A stretch of 64,000 bases of DNA from Andreprevotia lacus DSM 23236 (GTDB lineage Bacteria; Pseudomonadota; Gammaproteobacteria; Burkholderiales; Chitinibacteraceae). Positions 37,535-48,760 of this stretch are shown here, piece after piece (positions within the stretch are counted from its first letter, which is position 1; each line of letters opens with the position of its first letter). A model generated the notes under the pieces. It was given only the letters and a program-made list of their open reading frames with translations. It was not told the DNA's origin and ran no database searches. Location of the stretch: assembly GCF_900176275.1 (NCBI RefSeq), contig NZ_FWXD01000006.1, positions 47,580 to 111,579 of the forward strand, given 5' to 3'. The position numbers were made by a program, and so were the translations under genes.

Positions 37535-37686
37535 GGGCGTCCAGTGCGTGCAGGGCGCGCTCGGCACCCTGACGGTCATTCGGTTAAGTTTGCAATGATT
37601 TTACCGCCTTACGCGGCCAAGAAGCACGCGATTCTTGCCGTCTCGCAATCGCGGCGCAATGTTGGCCTGCCATGTGCTGGCCGGCG

Positions 37687-38298
37687 CTACTTGTGCTGCA
37701 GATTGCCCAGCATGGTTTGCACGTCCTTGGGCTGCACCAGCGTGCTGCCCTGCGTACGGTAGACGGTGAGCTGGCCGCGCTCGATCAGCCCCACTTCAAG
37801 CTGGCGCTGGCGCGTGTCGATCAGCACATAGGCCGCTTCCGCACCGCCCTGGTGCGCTTTGTTGCCGGTGGCGTACAGCACGCCATCGCGCGATAGCGGG
37901 CCTTGCACGGCCATATTGGCACGCAGCACCTTGATCTTGTCGCCCAGCAGCGATTTCAGCTCGGGGGTGATGGGGCTGAGCTCTGTGTACAGGCCCAGGT
38001 CTTGCGGATACTGGCCGACGTATTGATCCAGCACTTGCCAGTCCGATCCGGCCAGCCGCGCGGCACTTTGCTTGAGCGCTTCGCGCTGGGTGGAGAGTTG
38101 TTCTGCCACCTTGCTGGCATCCAGCCCGGCATCGGCCAGTACTGCGCTGGCCTGCTGCTTCAAGTCATTGGCGGCGTTGCGTGCCTGCTCGGCCACCATG
38201 GAGGCGGCCTGTTGCTTGGCACTGTCGACCACCTGATCGCAGGCGCTGAGGCTGATGACGCAGGCTGCGGCAAGAAGGTATCGGGTGAAGCCGGGCAT
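37687..38298 (-). CDS. Putative lipoprotein with helical N-terminal half
   Basis: 203 aa. Lipobox LSAC with Cys20; after it comes a long Ala/Gln-rich helix (about 25-85, possibly coiled coil), then a mixed domain with LLGDKIKVLRANMAV and a Tyr/Leu-rich end. Probably lipid-anchored in the outer membrane. It has 152 bp before map and 47 bp after the GST gene, all on one strand. Family not recognised. Confidence 0.7.
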   Translation of the reverse strand: MPGFTRYLLAAACVISLSACDQVVDSAKQQAASMVAEQARNAANDLKQQASAVLADAGLDASKVAEQLSTQREALKQSAARLAGSDWQVLDQYVGQYPQDLGLYTELSPITPELKSLLGDKIKVLRANMAVQGPLSRDGVLYATGNKAHQGGAEAAYVLIDTRQRQLEVGLIERGQLTVYRTQGSTLVQPKDVQTMLGNLQHK

Positions 38299-38345
38299 GG
38301 CGGTTCCTGTCTGGGTGGTGCTCAGTCAGAGTCTGGCACGTCCGG

Positions 38346-39011
38346 TCAGTTCCTGCTGTCAGATGGAAATATGCACGGGGAATGACCGGGCTGCCATGGT
38401 TCGTACTTGGCCATCACGGTATCAAACCAGCCGGCGCCAACGTTAGCGGCCAGCCAGCCTTGCAAGGCCGGGTAGGGCGCTTGATCGAACCAGTTGCGAT
38501 CAACCTGGGCAAACTGGCGGATGAACGGCGCAATGGCCATGTCGGCCAGGCTCAGGCTGCTGCGGCACAGGCCGCCTTGCTGCTGTTGCAGCCGCTGCTC
38601 CAGCTGCGCCAGAAAATCGCAGGCGGCAGCGCGGTATTCGACCTGTGTGCGTTCAGGATGGCGTTCCGGGTACTTGTAGCGGTCCAGCAACGGTTTGAAG
38701 TGCGTGTCATTTGCGGCAATCAACGCTGTCGCTTCAGCCTGTTGCGGGTGATTGCGCAGCAAGCGGTCACCCGGGTCATGCTGCTGCAGTGCCCAGTGCA
38801 TGATGTCCAGGCTCTCGGCGATCACGCTGCCGTCATGCAATTGCAGCACCGGCACCGTACCCTTGGGCGATGCCTGCAGCAATGCGGCGGGTTTGTCGCG
38901 CAGCACCACCTCGCGCAGTTCTACCTGCAGGCCGGCGTAAACAATGGCCGAGCGGGCGCGCATGGCGTACGGGCAGCGGCGGAACGAGTAGAGGATGGGT
39001 AGCGTAGTCAT
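38346..39011 (-). CDS. Glutathione S-transferase family protein
   Basis: 221 aa. The N-terminal thioredoxin fold has SFRRCPYAMRARSAI with a Cys-Pro-Tyr active site, SPKGTVPVLQL and the glutathione-binding ES of VIAESLDIM; the C-terminal part is all helical. The CPYA centre is glutaredoxin-like, as in GST-like thiol transferases. The ATG at 39011 is taken; a TTG 12 nt upstream is possible. Substrate unknown. Read after the min operon but beyond its terminator. Confidence 0.85.
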   Translation of the reverse strand: MTTLPILYSFRRCPYAMRARSAIVYAGLQVELREVVLRDKPAALLQASPKGTVPVLQLHDGSVIAESLDIMHWALQQHDPGDRLLRNHPQQAEATALIAANDTHFKPLLDRYKYPERHPERTQVEYRAAACDFLAQLEQRLQQQQGGLCRSSLSLADMAIAPFIRQFAQVDRNWFDQAPYPALQGWLAANVGAGWFDTVMAKYEPWQPGHSPCIFPSDSRN

Positions 39012-39022
39012 GGCACAAAGCA

Positions 39023-39048
39023 AAAGGGGCCGATTGCTCGGCCCCTTG
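39023..39048 (-). terminator. Terminator of the min operon
   Basis: On the minus strand AAGGGGCCGA, GCAA, TCGGCCCCTT followed by TTG, about 17 bp after the minE stop. Confidence 0.8.
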
Positions 39049-39064
39049 GGGGTGATTGCCGGGG

Positions 39065-39331
39065 TCAGCCCGGGCGGCGTACGGCTTCAGGCAGCACGAT
39101 GTTGACTTCGAGCACCTCGAAGTCATCCTTCTTGTCGAGCTGTACCTTGATGTCGTCCGGATTGACGGCGACATACTTGGAAATCACTTCCAGCAGCTCG
39201 CGCTGCAGTTGCGGCAGGTAATCGGGCGTGTCACGGCCGGCGCGCTCGTGCGCCAGAATGATCTGCAGCCGCTCACGCGCTACGCTGGCGGTTTTCTTTT
39301 TCTCGCCAAAGAAATAACTCAGAATCGACAT
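39065..39331 (-). CDS. minE: Cell division topological specificity factor MinE
   Basis: 88 aa. The N-terminal membrane/MinD contact helix ([23 protein letters not shown]...) is followed by the dimerising anti-MinCD domain with [18 protein letters not shown]. It drives MinD ATP hydrolysis and pole-to-pole oscillation so that division occurs at midcell. It begins 3 nt after minD. Confidence 0.95.
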   Translation of the reverse strand: MSILSYFFGEKKKTASVARERLQIILAHERAGRDTPDYLPQLQRELLEVISKYVAVNPDDIKVQLDKKDDFEVLEVNIVLPEAVRRPG

Positions 39332-39334
39332 GCA

Positions 39335-40144
39335 TCAGCCCCCGAACAGGCGTTTCCAGAACGGGGCCTTTTCGGCCTCGGTAAAGCGCAGCGGGCGTTC
39401 TTCGCCCAGAAAGCGGGCCACCACGTCTTTATAGGCTTCCGATACATCGGAATTGGCCAGATGGATGGCCGGCGTGCCCGAGTTGGAGGCCTGCAGCACG
39501 GTTTCCGATTCCGGAATCACGCCGATCAACGGAATGCGCAGCAGATGCTGCACGTCATCCAGCGACAGCATTTCGCCCGAATCGACACGCTTGGGGCTGT
39601 AGCGGGTGATCAGCAGGTGGGTCTTCACCGTCTGGCCTTGCTCGGCCTTGAGCGACTTGGCATCCAGGATGCCGATGATGCGGTCAGAGTCGCGCACCGA
39701 GCTGACTTCCGGGTTGGTGACGATCAGCGCCTCGTCGGCAAAATAGGCTGCCATCAGCGCGCCGCTTTCAATGCCGGCCGGGCTGTCGCATACGATGTAG
39801 TCAAAGCCTTCGTGGGCCAGTTCTTTCAATACTGCCTGCACGCCTTCCTTGGTCAGCGCATCCTTGTCGCGGGTTTGCGAGGCCGGCACGATGAACAGGT
39901 TGTCGCAGTTCTTGTCCTTGATCAGTGCCTGGCGCAGCGTGGCTTCGCCCTGGATGACGTTGATCAGGTCGTACACCACGCGGCGCTCGCACCCCATGAT
40001 GAGGTCGAGGTTGCGCAGGCCCACGTCGAAATCGATCACGGCGGTCTTGAAGCCGCGCAGTGCCAGCCCGGAAGCGAAACTCGCGCTGGTGGTGGTTTTG
40101 CCTACGCCCCCTTTGCCGGAGGTGACGACGATGATTTTTGCCAC
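39335..40144 (-). CDS. minD: Septum site-determining ATPase MinD
   Basis: 269 aa ParA-like ATPase. Deviant Walker A GKGGVGKTT (residues 10-18), switch regions DFDVGLRNLDLIMG and IVCDSPAGIE, and a C-terminal amphipathic helix RFTEAEKAPFWKRLFGG for membrane binding. It recruits MinC to block FtsZ rings away from midcell. It lies 2 nt after the SdpI-like gene and 3 nt before minE. Confidence 0.97.
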   Translation of the reverse strand: MAKIIVVTSGKGGVGKTTTSASFASGLALRGFKTAVIDFDVGLRNLDLIMGCERRVVYDLINVIQGEATLRQALIKDKNCDNLFIVPASQTRDKDALTKEGVQAVLKELAHEGFDYIVCDSPAGIESGALMAAYFADEALIVTNPEVSSVRDSDRIIGILDAKSLKAEQGQTVKTHLLITRYSPKRVDSGEMLSLDDVQHLLRIPLIGVIPESETVLQASNSGTPAIHLANSDVSEAYKDVVARFLGEERPLRFTEAEKAPFWKRLFGG

Positions 40145-40146
40145 GT

Positions 40147-40566
40147 TTAATGTCCTTCGTCGGAATGAGTGTGTTCATGGACCGGATACGCTTGTGCGAT
40201 CAGGTCTTCAATCTGTGCCCCGTGCGGATTATCCTGCGGCGGGGTCGGTAGCCGGTACGTATACGCCAGCGCCACGGTAGCGGCAAGCAATTCGGGCACG
40301 GCAAACAGCGCAATATAAGCCGGTTTGCTGATCTCGCCTGCCATGGGAATCAGCACCAGCAAGATGGCGCTGATCAGCGAGCCGATCAAAATGGCCCAGC
40401 CACCGAAGTGGTTGGCGCGATACCAGTTGTCGATACAACGCACCGTGCGCCGCGTCCGTACGCCGAACAGGCCGTTGACCGGCACCCAGCGCATGATCAG
40501 CGGCACGCTCAATAGCGCCACCAGGCCGCATGCAAACAGCAGCGGCGAAATCAGAAAATCGTTCAT
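40147..40566 (-). CDS. SdpI/YhfL-like membrane protein inside the min operon
   Basis: 139 aa with three hydrophobic segments (about 5-25, 57-77, 82-104). VNGLFGVRTRRTVRCIDNWYRANHFGGW (residues 29-56) fits the SdpI/YhfL pattern of GxRT...T..W..N...G seen in Bacillus toxin-immunity proteins and many uncharacterised relatives. The C-terminus is His/Glu-rich. It stands between minC (144 nt upstream) and minD (2 nt downstream), so it should be co-expressed with MinDE. Function in this place is unknown. Confidence 0.75.
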   Translation of the reverse strand: MNDFLISPLLFACGLVALLSVPLIMRWVPVNGLFGVRTRRTVRCIDNWYRANHFGGWAILIGSLISAILLVLIPMAGEISKPAYIALFAVPELLAATVALAYTYRLPTPPQDNPHGAQIEDLIAQAYPVHEHTHSDEGH

Positions 40567-40710
40567 GTGTTACTCCATCCTCTCGAAACCGGCGCACCTT
40601 GTGGTGCATGGGCCTGTGGCCTCGGCGCGGTTTTGAACCTGTTTGCGGATTGAAGGCTTATGCCCGAATCCCACCCAGGTTCTTGCTACGATACTGCGGT
40701 GGCTGATCGC

Positions 40711-41418
40711 TCAGCCGTTCAATGCCTCGATCACGAGCTTGTCCTGATCGAGATAAACCTGTGCTGCCTTGGCGCGGATGGCCACGGGCAGCGTTTCGTC
40801 CAGCGAGCGATAGACACCGGCGACCGAGACCAGCTCGGCCTCCATGCAGGTGGTATATACGCGTGCACTGGTATCGCCGCGCGCGCCAGCCAGTGCACGG
40901 CCGCGTAGCGGGGCGTAAACATGGATGTTGCCGTCGGCAATCACCTCGGCGCCGGCCGATACCAGCGCCAGCACCACCAGATCGCCGCCTTTGGCATAAA
41001 CCTGCTGGCCGGTGCGTACCGGGCGGGTAATGACCATGGCCGGCACACGGGCTTCGGCTGCCTTGGCGGCCGGCACGGGCGGTATCACACCGTCTTCGTT
41101 CAGCACGATCAGGCCGGCCTCGCGCGCGGCGGCGCGCTGGTCCGGATTGCCACCACGGGCTGCGATGGGTTTGAGTTGATACTGGCGCAGCAATTGCACC
41201 AGCGCAGCCACCTCAACGGCCGAGGGCAGTTCGGGCAGGCTGTCGAAATCGACGGCAAGCTGTTCGCCAGCCAGCATGTGCTCGCCGCTGCCCAGTTGCT
41301 CGCGCAGGCCGCTTTCCAGCTTGACCGGATCGAGCGTGGCGGGAACAAAGGTCAGCAGCTTGAGGCCGACACTGCGGAATTCAAAGGCGGAAGCGGGGTC
41401 GGGAAAGCGCTGCGACAT
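40711..41418 (-). CDS. minC: Septum site-determining protein MinC
   Basis: 235 aa FtsZ inhibitor. N-terminal domain (about 1-110) with ELPSAVEVAALVQLLRQYQL; C-terminal beta-helix domain (about 130-232) with TRPVRTGQQVYAKGGDLVVL, IADGNIHVYAPLRGRALAGA and the MinD-binding VSVAGVYRSL. Alone it is long enough for the family. First gene of the min group. Confidence 0.94.
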   Translation of the reverse strand: MSQRFPDPASAFEFRSVGLKLLTFVPATLDPVKLESGLREQLGSGEHMLAGEQLAVDFDSLPELPSAVEVAALVQLLRQYQLKPIAARGGNPDQRAAAREAGLIVLNEDGVIPPVPAAKAAEARVPAMVITRPVRTGQQVYAKGGDLVVLALVSAGAEVIADGNIHVYAPLRGRALAGARGDTSARVYTTCMEAELVSVAGVYRSLDETLPVAIRAKAAQVYLDQDKLVIEALNG

Positions 41419-41548
41419 GGGAACCGGACACTGGACAATGCCCGCGAGTTTAACAGCGTCGCCTGCGGCAGCGAAAGCCGCAGGTTACATCTTTGCGACC
41501 ATCGGCAGGCCGCGCGGGCCTGCCGATGCCACTGGCATCCAGAATGCA

Positions 41549-41722
41549 TCAGAAACGACGCAGCAGCTTCCATGCCCCAAGGCCGATCAACAGCAGCGGC
41601 CAGCCTTGGCGCAGCAGCTGCGGGTCGAGTACGCCGGCATTTACCAGCATGAAAATGGCGCCGATCAGGATCAGCAGGATGGCGCCGGTGCGGCCGTGCC
41701 GGGGTTTGCAGGTTTGTTCCAT
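41549..41722 (-). CDS. 57-aa membrane protein, LiaI/LiaF TM-like
   Basis: MEQTCKPRHGRTGAILLILI is residues 1-20, followed by GAIFMLVNAGVLD and RQGWPLLLIGLGAWKLLRR. Two short hydrophobic helices with the Gly-rich pattern of the LiaI/LiaF-like transmembrane domain (DUF5668 type). An excellent GGAGGT ribosome site sits 8 nt before the ATG, which is why I accept so short a gene. The role is unknown; it is read toward minC, 130 bp away. Confidence 0.7.
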   Translation of the reverse strand: MEQTCKPRHGRTGAILLILIGAIFMLVNAGVLDPQLLRQGWPLLLIGLGAWKLLRRF

Positions 41723-41837
41723 GATGAACCTCCGTGTTGATGAGGTTCACTTTACGTAGCCACTTGCCATGCTGCCGGCGCATGCGACGAGGCGTATCCG
41801 GTCGCGATGGAGTGCAGTACGTGCCGATGATCCGGCA

Positions 41838-42656
41838 TCAGTGAATGCGGCGCTTCAGACCTGCATTGAGCAGGATGTTGGTTGCCAGCTCTTCGATGGA
41901 CAGCTGCGTGGTGTTGAGGAACACGATGCCCAGTTGCCGCATCAGCGTTTCGGCCTCGGTCACCTCGTGGCGGCAGGCTTCCAGCGTGGCATAACGGCTG
42001 CCGGGTTTGCGCGATTCGCGGATCAGCGCCAGCCGTTCCGGCTCGATGGTCAGACCGAACAGCTTGCTGCGGTGTGCCTGCAAGGGTTTGGGCAGGGTGT
42101 GGCGGTCAAAGTCTTCCGGCGCCAGCGGATAGTTGGCGGCCTTGATGCCGTATTGCAACGCCAGATACAAACAGGCCGGCGTCTTGCCGGCGCGCGACAC
42201 GCCAACCAGGATGATGTCTGCATCAGCCAGATTCTTGGCCATGCTGCCGTCGTCGTGGTTGAGCGAATACTGGATCGCGTCGATCCGGTTCTTGTATTCC
42301 TCGAAGCTGGCAATGCCGTGCACCTTGCCGGCGGTGTGTGAGGATTCGATGCCCAGCTCTTGCTCCATCGGCGCGATGAAATGACCGAAGAAATCCAGGA
42401 CCAGCGCTTCTTCGATCTGGAACAGCCCGCGCAGCTCGTCGTCGATCAGGGTGGAAAACACCATGGGGCGGCAGCCATCAATGCGTGCCTGCTCGCGTAT
42501 CTGCTCGACAGCGGCCAGCGCCTTTTCACGGCTGTCCACATAGGGCAGGGTGATGCGGCGGAAATTCACCGTTTCGAACTGCGCGGTCAGGCTGTGACCG
42601 AGCATCTCGGCGGTGATGGCGGTACGGGCGGAAACGAAAAAAGCGGTACGGGGCAT
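41838..42656 (-). CDS. PSRP-like regulator (second, variant copy)
   Basis: 272 aa, paralogous to the gene right before it (equal length, many shared blocks: [47 protein letters not shown]). PSRPs phosphorylate PEP synthase with ADP and dephosphorylate it with phosphate. The ADP P-loop is intact here (GVSRAGKTP, near 155), but the N-terminal motif is SARTAITAE instead of the usual SDGTGITAE. It may be specialised or have a different target. Starts 17 nt after the first copy. Confidence 0.85.
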   Translation of the reverse strand: MPRTAFFVSARTAITAEMLGHSLTAQFETVNFRRITLPYVDSREKALAAVEQIREQARIDGCRPMVFSTLIDDELRGLFQIEEALVLDFFGHFIAPMEQELGIESSHTAGKVHGIASFEEYKNRIDAIQYSLNHDDGSMAKNLADADIILVGVSRAGKTPACLYLALQYGIKAANYPLAPEDFDRHTLPKPLQAHRSKLFGLTIEPERLALIRESRKPGSRYATLEACRHEVTEAETLMRQLGIVFLNTTQLSIEELATNILLNAGLKRRIH

Positions 42657-42673
42657 GGCCGGCAGCGGGCTCT

Positions 42674-43492
42674 TTAGTAGGTACGGCGGGTGAGGCCGGC
42701 AGTGTGCATGATGGATGTGGCCAGCTCTTCGATGGAGCGGGTGGTTGAACTGAGGTGCGGCACGCCCACATGGCGCATCAGCGCTTCGGCCTCGGCCACT
42801 TCAAACTGGCAGTTGTCGAGCGCGGCGTAGCGGCTGCCCGGTTTGCGCTCCTCGCGGATCTGGTTGAGCCGCGCCGGGTCTATGGTCAAACCGAACAACT
42901 TGTTGCGGTAGGGCAACAACAGCTTGGGCAGGGTATGGTTGCCGAAGTCTTCCGGGGTCAGCGGGTAGTTGGCGGCCTTGATGCCATATTGCAGCGCCAG
43001 GTACAGACAGGTGGGCGTTTTGGCCGAGCGTGATACGCCGATCAGGATGATGTCGGCTTCGTTCAGGTCGCGCGGCATCACGCCGTCATCGTGCGCCAGT
43101 GCGAAGTTCACCGCGTCGATACGCGTCTTGTATTCCTCGAAATTGACGATGCCGTGCGATTTGCCGACGGTATGGCTGGATTCACGGCCGAGGGCTTTCT
43201 CCAGCGGACCAATGAAAATCTCGAAGAAATCCAGCGTCAGCGCCTCTTCCACCACGATGAGCTTGCGTAAATCCTCGGACACGATGGTGGAGAACACCAG
43301 CGGCTGGCATTGGTCTGCCGCCGCTTGCGCGCGGATTTTTTCGGCCACTTCACGTGCCTTGTCGGCCGTATCGACATAGGGCAGCGTAACGCGGCGGAAA
43401 TTGACGTCCTCGAACTGCGTGATCAGGCTGTGGCCCAGCATTTCAGCGGTAATGCCGGTACGATCGGAAATGAAGAAGGCGGTGCGCGGCAC
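42674..43492 (-). CDS. ppsR: PEP synthase regulatory protein PSRP (first copy)
   Basis: 272 aa bifunctional kinase/pyrophosphorylase controlling PpsA. The GTG at 43492 is chosen since [18 protein letters not shown] aligns with family starts and GGGAGAGA lies before it; a longer frame adds 27 odd residues. The N-terminal motif is nearly canonical (SDRTGITAE), whereas the P-loop reads GVSRSAKTP, with Ala where the Gly of GKT is expected. Divergent from ppsA, with 257 bp between. Confidence 0.88.
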   Translation of the reverse strand: MPRTAFFISDRTGITAEMLGHSLITQFEDVNFRRVTLPYVDTADKAREVAEKIRAQAAADQCQPLVFSTIVSEDLRKLIVVEEALTLDFFEIFIGPLEKALGRESSHTVGKSHGIVNFEEYKTRIDAVNFALAHDDGVMPRDLNEADIILIGVSRSAKTPTCLYLALQYGIKAANYPLTPEDFGNHTLPKLLLPYRNKLFGLTIDPARLNQIREERKPGSRYAALDNCQFEVAEAEALMRHVGVPHLSSTTRSIEELATSIMHTAGLTRRTY

Positions 43493-43749
43493 GATCTCTC
43501 CCAAGCTATGTGCGCTTGCAATATTGCCGCAGCATATCCAGCCTGTAAGCCGGCAGCGCTGCGGGAAAACCATTACTTCTTTGTTTTAGCGCAGAACCCG
43601 CAATCCAGAAGGGGATTTCAATTTGTTGCATGCGGGAAAGCGACTACAAGATTGTCCCGATTAAGCGGTTGCGGCCCGCCTGCCTAGAATGAACTTATCG
43701 CGGCGCAGCATGCGCTGCTTCGACCCACCTCATTGCAAGGTTTCTGCCC

Positions 43750-46142
43750 ATGTCTGCATCCACTCAAGACCGTAACGTGCTTGCCAACCGCAACGTGATC
43801 GATTTCACCGAGCTGCGCATGAGCGATGTCGAGTTTGTCGGCGGCAAGAATGCCTCGCTGGGCGAAATGATCTCGCAGCTGGCCGCCCAAGGTGTGCGCG
43901 TGCCGGGCGGTTATGCCACTACCGCACATGCCTACCGCGAATTCCTGGCCCACAACAATCTGGCGCAACGTATTGACGACGTGCTGGCCACGCTGGATGT
44001 GGACGACGTGCGGGCACTGGCGCAGGCCGGCAAGCTGATCCGCGACCAGATTCTGGCCACGCCGTTTCCGCCAGAGCTGGAAGCAGAAGTGCGCGCGCAC
44101 TACGCCAGCTTGGGCGACAACGTGACGGTGGCCGTGCGCTCGTCCGCCACGGCAGAAGACCTGCCGGATGCCTCGTTCGCCGGCCAGCAGGAAACCTATC
44201 TGAACATCGTCGGCGCTGACAACGTGCTGGAAGCGATCAAGCATGTGTTCGCCTCGCTCTACAACGACCGCGCGATCTCGTACCGCGTGCACAAGGGCTT
44301 CGATCACAAGCTGGTGGCGCTGTCGGCCGGCGTGCAGCGCATGGTGCGTTCGGACAAGGGCGCGGCCGGGGTGATGTTCAGCATCGATACCGAAACCGGT
44401 TTCGATCAGGTGGTGTTCGTCACCGCCAGCTACGGGCTGGGCGAAACCGTGGTGCAGGGCGCCGTGAACCCGGACGAGTTCTACGTGCACAAGCCCACCT
44501 TGCGCGCCGGTCGTCCGGCCATCGTGCGCAAGCATCTGGGTGGCAAGGCCATCAAGATGGAGTTTGATCTGGAAGCGGCTGCCGGCCGTTCGGTGAAGAC
44601 CGTGCCCGTGGATGCTGCTGCCCGCCGCCAGTTCTCGATCAGCGATGCCGAGGTTGAAGAACTGGCCGGCTATGCGCTGACCATCGAGGCGCACTACAAG
44701 GCACCGATGGATATCGAGTGGGGCCGTGACGGTATCGACGGCAAGCTCTACATCCTGCAGGCGCGGCCGGAAACGGTGAAGTCGCAGGAAGCAGCCGCCG
44801 AGAAACTGAGCAAGTTCCGCCTGCTGGAGCAGGGTGAGGTCTTGACCGAAGGTCGCGCCGTTGGCCAGAAGATTGGCGCCGGCCGCGTGCGCATCATCCG
44901 CAGCGTGGACGAAATGGACAAGGTGCGCCCAGGCGATGTGCTGGTGTCGGACATGACCGACCCGGACTGGGAGCCGGTGATGAAGCGGGCCGCAGCCATC
45001 GTCACCAATCGCGGCGGCCGTACCTGCCACGCCGCCATCATCGCGCGCGAGCTGGGCATCCCGGCCGTGGTTGGCACGGGTGATGCCACCCGGGTGCTGG
45101 AAGATGGCGCCGAGGTGACCGTATCGTGTGCCGAGGGGGATACCGGCCGCATTTATGCCGGCCTGCTCAAGTTCGAGAAAATGGAAGTGGCGCTGGCGAC
45201 CATGCCCGAAGCACCGGTGAAGCTGATGATGAACGTCGGCAACCCCGAGCTGGCCTTCGAGTTTGCCCAGCTGCCCAACGAGGGCGTGGGCCTGGCGCGG
45301 CTGGAGTTCATCATCAACCGCATGATCGGCGTGCACCCCAAGGCGCTGCTGGCCTATCCCAATCTGCCGGCCGATCTGAAGGCGAAGATTGACGAGCGCA
45401 TTGCCGGTTATCGTTCAGCGGTCGATTTCTATGTCGACAAGCTGGCCGAGGGGATTGCTACGCTGGGCGCAGCCTTCTGGCCCAAGAAAGTGATCGTGCG
45501 TCTGTCCGACTTCAAGTCGAATGAATACGCCAACCTGATCGGCGGGCCGGACTACGAACCGCATGAAGAAAACCCCATGATCGGTTTCCGGGGTGCAGCG
45601 CGCTATGTTGATCCGAGCTTCCGTGATTGCTTCGAGCTGGAATGCCGCGCGATGAAGAAGGTGCGCGACGGTATGGGGCTGACCAATGTCGAGGTGATGA
45701 TTCCCTTCGTGCGCACGGTGAGCGAAGCGGCCAAGGTGATCGAGCTGCTGGCGGCCAATGGTCTCAAGCGCGGCGAAGGTGGGCCGGATGGCAAGGCGGG
45801 CCTGCGCGTGATCATGATGTGCGAGATTCCCGCCAATGCGGTGCTGGCCGAGCAATTCCTGCAGTATTTTGACGGCTTCTCGATCGGCTCCAATGACATG
45901 ACCCAGCTCACCTTGGGCATAGACCGCGATTCGGGCGGGCCGGTATCGGTGAGTTTTGACGAGCGTAATGATGCGGTGAAGGCCATGTTGGCGATGTCGA
46001 TTGCTGCCTGCCGCAAGCTGGGCAAGTACATCGGCATCTGTGGCCAGGGTCCGTCCGATCACCCGGACTTTGCGTTGTGGCTGGTCGAGCAGGGCATCGA
46101 AACCATTTCACTCAACCCGGATACGGTGGTGGAAACCTGGCT

Positions 46143-46167
<25 letters not shown>
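43750..46167 (+). CDS. ppsA: Phosphoenolpyruvate synthase
   Basis: 805 aa enzyme forming PEP from pyruvate and ATP (products AMP and phosphate), a step of gluconeogenesis. N-terminal ATP-grasp ([30 protein letters not shown]), swivelling domain with catalytic His in GGRTCHAAI (near 423), and the C-terminal barrel with [17 protein letters not shown] and the CGQGPSDHP Cys. PSRP sites on the Thr next to the catalytic His (RTCH) agree with the two regulators upstream. The 3' end overlaps the convergent gene by 25 nt. Confidence 0.96.
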
Positions 46168-48232
<2,065 letters not shown>

Positions 48233-48247
48233 TTCGTTGACCGACTG

Positions 48248-48280
48248 AAAAGAAAACCCGGCATTGCCGGGTTTTCTTTT
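48248..48280. terminator. Strong bidirectional terminator after astC
   Basis: Perfect 15-bp arms AAAAGAAAACCCGGC and GCCGGGTTTTCTTTT around ATT, 15 bp after the astC stop. Confidence 0.9.
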
Positions 48281-48350
48281 GGCTGCTGTATAGCCTGTGC
48301 TGGTTAGGCACCTGCAGCAGAAGCCAATGAGCTGGCGCCCTCTGGTCTGG

Positions 48351-48638
48351 TCAAAGCGCCGTTACTGTCAGCATCAGGCCGACGTTGAACGCACCGGGGA
48401 CCGGAATGCCACTTTGTGCCAGCAGCGGTACTGTATCGCCATATGGGTCTTCTCCGTGCGCGTAGGCGGTGACGTGCCATGGCCCGCGCCTGGGGTCGAG
48501 CTTGCGTTCTGTTGATTGATCGGCCAATACCGTGATCTCGGTCGTTGCCTCATCCTGTGCAGTCAGCAACAGATAGGTAACCCGGTCGCAGCCGGCAGGG
48601 AGGTTGCTTCCACAGCTGAAAGTGCTCATGGCGGTCAT
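48351..48638 (-). CDS. Small hypothetical protein
   Basis: 95 aa; another ATG 9 nt in gives MSTFSCGSNLPAGCDRV. The sequence is soluble and beta-rich (VTYLLLTAQDEATTEITVLAD; residues about 20-40), with two Cys close to the start and a His in GPWHVTAYAHGEDPYG. No signal peptide. Ribosome site weak. It shares strand with the cheB gene 122 bp before it. Not recognised. Confidence 0.5.
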   Translation of the reverse strand: MTAMSTFSCGSNLPAGCDRVTYLLLTAQDEATTEITVLADQSTERKLDPRRGPWHVTAYAHGEDPYGDTVPLLAQSGIPVPGAFNVGLMLTVTAL

Positions 48639-48760
48639 TACTTTTTTCTCTACGTGGTCGTCTGTTTAACCGGGTGCATTTGAATCGGCAGCATTTGCTT
48701 CTTGAAGCTGCCGGGCAGTGTCATTCGTTGGCTGGCGTATAGGGCATGCAGAGTTGGTGC

